Translations under genes and position numbers: made by a program
Part shown: piece by piece, positions 55,370 to 62,392 of the stretch
Position numbering within the stretch: position 1 is the first letter of the stretch
Layout of the letters: each line of letters starts with the position of its first letter
The notes under the pieces: model-generated
Databases searched by the model: none
Seen by the model: the letters and a program-made list of their open reading frames with translations, nothing else
Told to the model about the DNA's origin: nothing
Origin: Microbacterium faecale
GTDB taxonomy: Bacteria; Actinomycetota; Actinomycetes; Actinomycetales; Microbacteriaceae
Direction: 5' to 3'
DNA length: 64,000 nt
Assembly (NCBI RefSeq): GCF_014640975.1
Contig: NZ_BMHO01000001.1
Location: 2,180,166-2,244,165 of the forward strand

Positions 55370-56026
55370 CTACCCCGTCGCGCGCACCGCGGTCAGTCCG
55401 GACACCGCCGGGCCGCGCGAGAGCACGTGGCCGCGCGCGAGTGAGACTCGCGTCCAGCGTCCCGATCTGAACACCCGGGCGTTCTCTGAGCCCGCGATGA
55501 AGCCGAACGAGAACGCCGCGAACGCGACGCCGAGCGGCAGTCCGCCCAGGTCGTCGTCTTCTGGCCCCCACACGGATCCGCGCACCGCCTGCACCGCATC
55601 CTCGCCCGCGTTGGTCGGCACCTGGTGCGCGACGGCGGCGATGCCCCACTGCGCGCGCGTCGCGAGTGTCTGCGAGGCGATCTCGCCCGTCTGCTTCCAG
55701 CCGCCGCGCGGCGGGGCGACCCCGGCCCACGCTGGCGCGAGGCCCTGTTGCGGAAGCTGCAGCTGACCCGGATCCGACGTCTCGGTGAGCTCCTCGACGA
55801 CCACGTCGCACACGAGTTCCGGATCCGCGTGCAGCATGCGCATCGCGAGCACCGTCGGCGTGCGGTCGAGCAGGCCGCGCGGTGCGAGCGCTGCCGCCGT
55901 CATCACGAGCACGCCGTTCTCGGCCTGCAGGCGCACGCCCTCTCCCCCGACGCGCGTCGAGCGTCCGGCGAAGGTGAGGGCGTCCCGCGCCGATTCGGGA
56001 TCCGCCAGTACGAGTCGCTCATTCAT
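55370..56026 (-). CDS. Hypothetical conserved actinobacterial protein
   Basis: A 218-residue soluble-looking protein without a recognised domain. Segments that could define a family are LVLADPESARDALTFAGRST, NGVLVMTAAALAPRGLLDRT, WGIAAVAHQVPTNAGEDAVQ and AAFSFGFIAGSENARVFRSG. No signal peptide or catalytic motif is evident. The coding frame has consistent GC-rich third positions and ATG 56026 faces the divergent thioesterase start across 18 bases, which supports the call. Confidence 0.75.
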   Translation of the reverse strand: MNERLVLADPESARDALTFAGRSTRVGGEGVRLQAENGVLVMTAAALAPRGLLDRTPTVLAMRMLHADPELVCDVVVEELTETSDPGQLQLPQQGLAPAWAGVAPPRGGWKQTGEIASQTLATRAQWGIAAVAHQVPTNAGEDAVQAVRGSVWGPEDDDLGGLPLGVAFAAFSFGFIAGSENARVFRSGRWTRVSLARGHVLSRGPAVSGLTAVRATG

Positions 56027-56044
56027 CCTCTCTAGACTAGGCGC

Positions 56045-56920
56045 GTGACAGTCGAGGACGATCCGAATGACCCCGTGAAGATGCTGCTCGGCGTGCTGCG
56101 CCTCGACGAAAGCGCCGCGCGCACCGAGGAGGACATCTTCGTCGGCGACTCGCACCCGATGCCCGGCGGACGCGTCTACGGCGGTCAGGTCGTCGCGCAG
56201 TGCGTCGTCGCCGCGACGCGCACCGTCGACGCCGACCGCCCCGCGCATTCGCTCCACGGCTACTTCCTCCGCGCCGGCGACGTGCGCCTGCCGACGACCT
56301 TCGCGGTCGACCGGATCCACGACGGCCGTTCCTTCGCGCGCCGCCGGGTGCAGGCGTACCAGGACGGGGTGCCGATCTTCAGCGGCATCATCTCCTTCCA
56401 ACAGGACGACCCCGGGCTCTCGCATCAGGTCGAGATGCCCACAGTGCCCGCTCCCGAAGACATCGACGCGTCGGGAACCAGCCCCCAGGACGACGCGCGG
56501 ATCATGCGCCGCAATCCGATCGAGGCGCGGCGCGTACTCGGCCCGGTACTCGCTGAGACGTCGTCGCAGGCGCCGCACCAGGCAACCTGGCTCCGCGTCA
56601 AGCGCGACCTCGGCGACGATCCGCGGCTCCAGCAGGCCGCCCTCGCGTACATGAGCGACTTCACGATCCAGGAGTCCTCGCTCCGCGCGAACGGCATCTC
56701 CTGGCGCACCGAGGGGCTCAAGAGCGCGAGCCTCGACCATGCGATCTGGTGGCACCGCCCGGCACGCGCCGACGACTGGCTGCTCTACGTCGCCGAGTCG
56801 CCGGTCTCGCGCGGCGGGCGCGGGATGAACGTCGGGCGCCTCTACTCCCGCGACGGCGCGCTTGTCGCCAGCATCGCTCAGGAGATCATGATGCGGGTGC
56901 CGATCTCAGGCGACGCGTGA
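56045..56920 (+). CDS. Acyl-CoA thioesterase II (TesB type)
   Basis: It hydrolyses acyl-CoA to free acid and CoA. The 291-residue protein has two hotdog repeats, with GGRVYGGQVVAQCVVAATRT and SLHGYFLRAGD in the first and SLDHAIWWHRPARADDWLLY plus GRGMNVGRLYSRDGALVASI in the second, matching TesB. The start is GTG 56045. Its 3' end overlaps the convergent sufU gene by 15 bases. Confidence 0.95.
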   Translation: MTVEDDPNDPVKMLLGVLRLDESAARTEEDIFVGDSHPMPGGRVYGGQVVAQCVVAATRTVDADRPAHSLHGYFLRAGDVRLPTTFAVDRIHDGRSFARRRVQAYQDGVPIFSGIISFQQDDPGLSHQVEMPTVPAPEDIDASGTSPQDDARIMRRNPIEARRVLGPVLAETSSQAPHQATWLRVKRDLGDDPRLQQAALAYMSDFTIQESSLRANGISWRTEGLKSASLDHAIWWHRPARADDWLLYVAESPVSRGGRGMNVGRLYSRDGALVASIAQEIMMRVPISGDA

Positions 56921-57346
56921 GGTCTTGAGGTCGGCTTCGAGCGCGACCCACGCGAGCATCGCGCACTTGACGCGCATGACGTACTTCGCGGTGTTCTGGA
57001 ACGCCGCGGCGTCCTCGAGCTCCTCCGCGGGCTCCCCCGCTCCGCGCGAGCGCATCATCTCGCGGAACTGGTCGATCCGCGTCTGAGCCTCGTCGCGCGT
57101 CGCGCCCGTCAGCAGTCCGCTCATGATCGACGCCGACGACATCGAGATGCTGCAGCCCTGGCCGTCCCAGGCGAGCCCCGTGATCCGGTCGTCCTCCACG
57201 GTGATGCCGAGCGTGATCTCATCGCCGCACGACGGATTCAGCTCGTGGTGCGTAAAGGGGTGCTGCGACGGATCGCCCTTCCCCTCCGGGGTCTTGGCAT
57301 GATCCAGGATCAGCTCCTGGTACATCGCCTCGAGGCCGCCGCTCAT
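56906..57346 (-). CDS. sufU: SufU sulfur-relay protein for Fe-S cluster assembly
   Basis: Zinc-dependent sulfurtransferase (NifU_N/IscU-like) that takes sulfur from SufS and passes it to the SUF scaffold. The 146-residue protein has the metal ligands Cys40 and Asp42 (NPSCGDEITL), Cys65 (GQGCSISMSSASIMSG) and Cys128 (VMRVKCAMLAW). The insert typical of SufU, between Cys65 and Cys128, is present. Its ATG overlaps the sufS stop (ATGA). Confidence 0.96.
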   Translation of the reverse strand: MSGGLEAMYQELILDHAKTPEGKGDPSQHPFTHHELNPSCGDEITLGITVEDDRITGLAWDGQGCSISMSSASIMSGLLTGATRDEAQTRIDQFREMMRSRGAGEPAEELEDAAAFQNTAKYVMRVKCAMLAWVALEADLKTSRVA

Positions 57347-58596
57347 CGGTCCGCTCCGAAGAATCCACGTACCTCACGGAGCGCCGCGCCGAGCGCCGAG
57401 ACGTCGTCGAGTGTCGAGTAGGCGCCCGCGCTCGCGCGCGTCGTGGACGGGGTCCCGAGCGCGCGGTGCAGCGGCTGTGCGCAGTGATGTCCTGTCCTCA
57501 CAGTGATGCTCCTGTCGTCGAGGAACTGGCCGACGTCGTGCGCGTGCACGCCGTCGACGATGAAACTCACGAGCGCGGCGCGCGTCTCGCCCTGCCGCGG
57601 GCCGACCACACGCACGCCCGGGACCGCGGCGATCTCGGCGAGCAGAGCACCGCCGATCTCGTGCTCATGCCGGGCAAGCGCCGACATGGCGAGCCGGGTC
57701 AGATAGTCGACGGCCGCTCCGAATCCCACGGCCTGGCTCACCGGCTGGGTGCCCGCCTCGAACCGGTTGGGCGCGGGCAGAAACTCGGCTTCCGTCATCG
57801 AGACGACCGTGATCATGGATCCGCCGGTGCGCGCGGGCGGCAGCGCGTCGAGCAGCTCGGCACGACCGTAGAGGGCGCCGATGCCGTTCGGGCCGAGCAT
57901 CTTGTGCGCTGAGAAGGCCGCGAAGTCGACGCCGAGGTCGGCGAGGTCGACCGGCATGTGCGGCACCGACTGACACGCGTCGAGCACCGTGAGTGCGTCG
58001 CGCTCCCGAGCGAGGGCGACGATGTCCGCCACCGGGGCGATTTGGCCGGTGACGTTCGACACGTGCGAGAACGCGATCACGCGCGTGCGGTCACTCATCG
58101 CCTCGCGCATGCCGTCGACGGTCCACACGCCACGCTCATCGACGGGCGCCCACCTCAGGACCGCGCCGGTCCGCGCCGCGAGCCGCTGCCACGGGATGAG
58201 GTTCGCGTGGTGTTCCGCCTCCGTGACGAGGATCTCGTCACCCGATTCCAGCGCGAAGCGCGGGTCGCCGAGCCCGGCGGAGGCGTCGGACATCCCGAGC
58301 GCGATGATGTTCAGCGCGTCGGTCGCGTTCTGCGTCCACACGATCTCGCTTTCACCTGCGCCCACGAACGACGCGACCCGCGCCCTGGCGTCCTCGAACG
58401 CGCTGGTCGCCTCGCCGACTGCCATCGAGGATCCGCGGTGCACCGCCGCGTAGTCTCTGCGCACGAAGTTCGCCTCCGCGTCGATGACAGCGGCCGGCCG
58501 CTGTGCCGTTGCGGCGGAATCGAGATAGACGGCGCCGGGGTGCGCGGCAAAGTACGGAAAGTCGTCGCGCAACGACGCTCCGAGCAGTGTGGGCAT
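57343..58596 (-). CDS. sufS: Cysteine desulfurase SufS
   Basis: PLP enzyme of 417 residues that makes persulfide from cysteine for Fe-S clusters. AVYLDSAATAQRP opens the domain, EAEHHANLIPWQRLAAR and FSHVSNVTGQIAPV follow, the PLP lysine is in FSAHKMLGPNGIGALY and the active cysteine in VRTGHHCAQPLHR. ATG 58596 has AGGAG 8 bases upstream; the longer frame is not family-like. The remaining suf genes (sufB, C, D) are not in this window, so SufS-SufU form a separate unit. Confidence 0.95.
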   Translation of the reverse strand: MPTLLGASLRDDFPYFAAHPGAVYLDSAATAQRPAAVIDAEANFVRRDYAAVHRGSSMAVGEATSAFEDARARVASFVGAGESEIVWTQNATDALNIIALGMSDASAGLGDPRFALESGDEILVTEAEHHANLIPWQRLAARTGAVLRWAPVDERGVWTVDGMREAMSDRTRVIAFSHVSNVTGQIAPVADIVALARERDALTVLDACQSVPHMPVDLADLGVDFAAFSAHKMLGPNGIGALYGRAELLDALPPARTGGSMITVVSMTEAEFLPAPNRFEAGTQPVSQAVGFGAAVDYLTRLAMSALARHEHEIGGALLAEIAAVPGVRVVGPRQGETRAALVSFIVDGVHAHDVGQFLDDRSITVRTGHHCAQPLHRALGTPSTTRASAGAYSTLDDVSALGAALREVRGFFGADR

Positions 58597-58888
58597 TCGC
58601 GGGACTCCTGATCGACGGGGGTGTCTTCCATCTTCTCGCATCTCAGGGGGCACCGGCTCCGCCCTCACGATTACATAACGTCGAGCGCGTGCGCCGCTCT
58701 CGTTTGAGGACTCCCATGGAGATATGCGTATGCTGAGGCTGTAGGGATGTCGACACGCAACCGATATCCTTTATTCCGCTCGCGGTGACGCGTCCGACAC
58801 GGCCGCCGGCGATGATCTATCAACGATCCGCCAACCCGGGGGCCGAGCGCGCGTGTTGCGTCAGAGGGCGCGCTCGTCGCAGGAGAAC

Positions 58889-60205
58889 GTGACTGAAAAC
58901 GTCAACGAGGTGCTGGTCCGTGCCGAGGGACTCTACAAGGTCTTCGGCCGACGCATCCATGAAGCAGTCGACAAGCTCAAAAAGGGAGCCGCGCGCGATG
59001 ATATTGACGGTGTCACCGCCGCCGTGATCGATGCGTCGTTCGAGGTGCGGCGCGGCGAGATCTTCGTCGTGATGGGGCTGTCCGGCTCCGGCAAGTCGAC
59101 CCTGATCCGCATGATCAACGGCCTGCACGACGCGACCGACGGCCGACTCACGATCGACGGCCAGGAGATCACCGACATCTCCGACAAGAAGCTGCGCGAC
59201 ACCCGACGCGACCACATCTCGATGGTGTTCCAGCACTTCGCGCTGCTGCCGCACCGCACGGTGGCCGACAACGTCGCCTATCCCCTCGAGCTGCAGGGCG
59301 TTGGAAGGCCCGAGCGGCTCGACAAGGCCCGAGAGATGCTCGACCTCGTCGGGCTGACCGGATGGGGCGAGAAGTTCCCCAGCCAGCTCTCGGGCGGCAT
59401 GCAGCAGCGCGTCGGCATCGCCCGCGCCCTCGCCGCCGACACGGACATCATGCTCATGGACGAGGCGTTCAGCGCGCTCGACCCGCTCATCCGCCGTGAG
59501 ATGCAGGAGCAGCTGGTCGAACTGCAGCAGAAGCTGCAGAAGACGATCATCTTCATCACCCACGATCTCAACGAGGCCATGTTCCTCGGCGACCGCATCG
59601 CGGTCATGCGCGACGGACGCATTGTGCAGATCGGGACACCGGAAGACATCCTCACCGACCCGGCGAATGACTACGTCGAGCAGTTCGTGCAGGACGTCGA
59701 CCGCGCGCGCGTGCTCACGGCGTCGAACGTCATGGAGCGCCCGGTCGCGGTCGTCTCGTCGACCTCCGGCCCCCGCGCCGCGCTGAAGACGATGCGCGAC
59801 GCGTACTCCAGTGCGGCGTACGTCATCGACCGAGAGCGGCACCTCCTCGGCACCGTCGAGGACCGCGATGCGCTCACTCTCGTCCGCAAGGGCGAGCGCT
59901 CGATCGAGGGGATCATCCGAGACGACGCGCTGGCCGTGAACGTCGACGATGTCCTCGTCGACCTGTTCGTGCCGGCCGTCGAGTCGAAGCTCGCGGTCGC
60001 CGTCACGGACGCCGACGACAAGCTCGTCGGGGTGATCCCCCGCGTCACGCTGCTCGCCGCGCTCGGTCCGGGCCCGAACGCGACCGAGGAGATCACCCTC
60101 CCGACGCACCCCGTCCCGTCCACCGTCGTGGATGAACTGCTTGCCGTCAGTGCGGACGGCGAACCGGTCGAAGCACATATCGCCGGAAGCGAGGAGGCCC
60201 GCTGA
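58889..60205 (+). CDS. proV: Osmoprotectant ABC transporter ATPase (ProV/OpuAA type)
   Basis: A 438-residue ATPase with CBS domains: Walker A MGLSGSGKSTLIRMINGL, Q-loop MVFQHFALLPHRT, signature LSGGMQQRVGIARALAADTD, Walker B IMLMDEAFSALDPL and H-loop IFITHDLNEAM. Two C-terminal CBS motifs (about 285-400) act as the osmotic sensor in this family. GTG 58889 is preferred because AGGAG lies just before it; an upstream GTG at 58853 in the same frame is possible. Substrate: glycine betaine, proline or similar. The 292-base gap from 58597 contains its promoter and no gene. Confidence 0.93.
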   Translation: MTENVNEVLVRAEGLYKVFGRRIHEAVDKLKKGAARDDIDGVTAAVIDASFEVRRGEIFVVMGLSGSGKSTLIRMINGLHDATDGRLTIDGQEITDISDKKLRDTRRDHISMVFQHFALLPHRTVADNVAYPLELQGVGRPERLDKAREMLDLVGLTGWGEKFPSQLSGGMQQRVGIARALAADTDIMLMDEAFSALDPLIRREMQEQLVELQQKLQKTIIFITHDLNEAMFLGDRIAVMRDGRIVQIGTPEDILTDPANDYVEQFVQDVDRARVLTASNVMERPVAVVSSTSGPRAALKTMRDAYSSAAYVIDRERHLLGTVEDRDALTLVRKGERSIEGIIRDDALAVNVDDVLVDLFVPAVESKLAVAVTDADDKLVGVIPRVTLLAALGPGPNATEEITLPTHPVPSTVVDELLAVSADGEPVEAHIAGSEEAR

Positions 60206-61167
60206 TGCTCGAGAACTTCCGCATTCCGCTCGGCGACTGGGCGGACCTCGCTCTCGACTGGTTCAAGGATGTCTTCGGCTGGCTGCTGGACATCATCAAC
60301 GTCGTCACCGGCTTCCTCGTCGAGGGCCTCGCCGAGGCGCTCGTCGCGACGCCGACGCTGGTACTCATCGCCGTCCTCGCTCTCATCGGCTGGATCATCC
60401 GGTCGTGGCAGCTCGCGGTCGGCACCGTGGTCACCATGCTGCTCGTCGTCGGCATGAACCAGTGGGAGAACGCGATGCTCACGCTCGCGCTCGTGTTGAT
60501 CGCCACCGTCATCGCGATCGTCATCGCCGTTCCCCTCGGCATCCTCGCCGCGCGTAACGACACGTTCAGCGCGATCGTCAAGCCCGTGCTCGACTTCATG
60601 CAGACGATGCCCGCTTTCGTCTACCTGATCCCCGCCGTGACCTTCTTCAGCGTCGGCTTCGTGCCGGGCGTGTTCGCGACGATCCTGTTCTCGCTGCCGC
60701 CTGGCGTGCGCATGACCGAACTGGGCATCCGCGGCGTCGACAGCGAGACCGTCGAGGCCGGACAGGCCTTCGGCGCGGCCCCCGGCCAGGTCCTTCGCGG
60801 GATCCAGCTGCCGCTCGCGACGCCGACGATCATGGCCGGCATCAACCAGGTCATCATGCTCGCTCTCTCGATGGCTGTCGTCGCCGGTATGGCCGGCGCG
60901 AACGGCCTCGGTAAGGAAGTCGTCGCGGCGATCTCCACTCTCAACATCCCGCTCGGCGTCGAAGCGGGCCTCAGCGTGGTGGTCCTTGCGGTCTTCCTCG
61001 ACCGCGTGACGGCCGCGCTCGGCAACCCCGCCGAGTACCGGGGCTCGCTGCTCGGTACTCTCAGCCGCCGCCAGACGGCAGTGCGCGACGCTCGCGCCGA
61101 CGCCGAGGCGGCCGCAGCGGCGGCCGAACTCTCCGAAGCGAAGGGCCCACGCCGCGCGGGCTTCTAA
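60205..61167 (+). CDS. proW: Osmoprotectant ABC transporter permease (ProW/OpuAB type)
   Basis: A 320-residue membrane permease with about six helices. FMQTMPAFVYLIPAVTFFSV and GAAPGQVLRGIQLPLATPTI (EAA loop) are the ProW signatures, and AVVAGMAGANGLGKEVVAAI follows. An Ala/Glu/Arg-rich cytoplasmic tail ends the protein. The ATG shares one base with the proV stop. Confidence 0.95.
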   Translation: MLENFRIPLGDWADLALDWFKDVFGWLLDIINVVTGFLVEGLAEALVATPTLVLIAVLALIGWIIRSWQLAVGTVVTMLLVVGMNQWENAMLTLALVLIATVIAIVIAVPLGILAARNDTFSAIVKPVLDFMQTMPAFVYLIPAVTFFSVGFVPGVFATILFSLPPGVRMTELGIRGVDSETVEAGQAFGAAPGQVLRGIQLPLATPTIMAGINQVIMLALSMAVVAGMAGANGLGKEVVAAISTLNIPLGVEAGLSVVVLAVFLDRVTAALGNPAEYRGSLLGTLSRRQTAVRDARADAEAAAAAAELSEAKGPRRAGF

Positions 61168-61181
61168 TATCCACACAGCTC

Positions 61182-61225
61182 GAGCGGAGTTCCTCCGCTC
61201 GTCCTTCCGGGGCCCTCCCCCGGAA
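61182..61225 (+). other. Two stem-loops between proW and proX
   Basis: First hairpin: GAGCGGA (61182-61188) and TCCGCTC (61194-61200). Second hairpin: TTCCGGGG (61205-61212) and CCCCGGAA (61218-61225). They lie in the 111-base gap before the binding-protein gene and could stabilise its mRNA so that more binding protein than permease is made. Confidence 0.5.
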
Positions 61226-61278
61226 CGATCCCGAACGTCCGGCGCCTGTGGGCGCAGGAGGAAAGGAAACATCACACA

Positions 61279-62205
61279 ATGATGAAGAAGCGTAAGCTCA
61301 CTGGCCTCGTTGCCGCAGGCCTCGCCGGAGGCCTCATGCTCGCTGGCTGCGCCAGTGACGGAGAAGGATCCGGAAACGACGGCGCGTCGGGCGACGGCGA
61401 AGACCTCGGCACGATCACGCTCGGTTTCCTGCCGTCGTGGACCGACGGCCTGTCGACCGCCTGGCTGCTCAAGGACCAGCTCGAGCGGATCGGCTACACG
61501 GTCGAGTTCGAGGAGCTCACCGAGGCAGCCATTCTGTACACCGGACTCGCAAACGGCGACGTCGACATCTACCCGTCGGCGTGGTCAGAGCTCACCCACC
61601 GTGACTACATGCAAGAGTACGGCGACCAGCTCGAAGACCTCGGCGCGTACTACGACAACGCGAAGCTCACAATCGCGGTCCCCGAGTACATGGACGACAT
61701 CAACTCGATCGAAGATCTCAAGGGCAACGCCGACCGTTTCGACGGCGAGATCATGGGCATCGAGCCGAGCGCCGGTCTCACCAACCAGACCGAGACCGTG
61801 ATGATGCCGGAGTACGGTCTCGACGGCGAGTACGAGCTCGTCACGTCGTCGACCGCGACGATGCTCGCGTCCCTCGACGACGCGATCGAGAACGAAGAGG
61901 ACATCGTCGTGACGCTGTGGCGTCCGTTCTGGGCCAACAACGCCTTCCCCGTGAAGGACCTCGAGGACCCGAAGGGCGGCATGGGCGAGTCGGAGGCCCT
62001 GCACTTCCTCGCGACCGCGGGCTTCTCGGACGAGTTCCCGGAGGCCGCCGAGTACATCGAAGGCATTCAGCTCGACGACGCCCAGTACGGCTCGCTCGAG
62101 GACATTGTCGTGAACGAGTTCGAGGGCGAGTCCGACAAGTCCGAGGCCATCACGCAGTGGCTCGAGGCGAACCCCGACGCCTACGAGACGATCATCACGG
62201 AGTAA
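61279..62205 (+). CDS. proX: Osmoprotectant-binding lipoprotein (ProX/OpuAC type)
   Basis: A 308-residue extracytoplasmic binding protein anchored through lipobox LAGC (Cys24). The ligand site has the aromatic-rich pattern of the glycine betaine family: LGFLPSWTDGLSTAWLLKDQ, DIYPSAWSELTHRDYM and VVTLWRPFWANNAFPVKDL. It completes the proVWX importer. GGAGGAAAGGA lies about 11-20 bases upstream, so the second ATG at 61282 is also possible. Confidence 0.94.
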   Translation: MMKKRKLTGLVAAGLAGGLMLAGCASDGEGSGNDGASGDGEDLGTITLGFLPSWTDGLSTAWLLKDQLERIGYTVEFEELTEAAILYTGLANGDVDIYPSAWSELTHRDYMQEYGDQLEDLGAYYDNAKLTIAVPEYMDDINSIEDLKGNADRFDGEIMGIEPSAGLTNQTETVMMPEYGLDGEYELVTSSTATMLASLDDAIENEEDIVVTLWRPFWANNAFPVKDLEDPKGGMGESEALHFLATAGFSDEFPEAAEYIEGIQLDDAQYGSLEDIVVNEFEGESDKSEAITQWLEANPDAYETIITE

Positions 62206-62219
62206 TCTCCTCGCACCAG

Positions 62220-62256
62220 CAGAACGCCCCCGGGATCTGATCCCGGGGGCGTTCTG
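62220..62256. terminator. Strong terminator between proX and ettA
   Basis: Perfect 17-base-pair arms (62220-62236 and 62240-62256) with a 3-base loop, 15 bases past the proX stop. It can also end ettA transcription from the opposite strand. Confidence 0.85.
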
Positions 62257-62273
62257 TCGTTGAGTTGTCGGGA

Positions 62274-62392
62274 GACCGAGCGAGCTCGGTCCCCTCTCGA
62301 CTCAATCGCGCGTGTTTCTCGCTTCGCTCGTCAACACACTCAATCGGCTCGGCGGGAACGAGCGAGCTCGTTCCGCTCTCGACTCAATCGCG
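62274..62392. repeat. Pair of 37-base hairpin repeats at the end of ettA
   Basis: Copies at 62274-62310 and 62356-62392 differ at only three positions. Each begins with an inverted repeat around GCGAGC: GACCGAGC-GA-GCTCGGTC in the first and GAACGAGC-GA-GCTCGTTC in the second. Two of the three differences are paired in the stem and compensate each other. The second copy includes the ettA stop codon (62384-62386). Confidence 0.7.
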
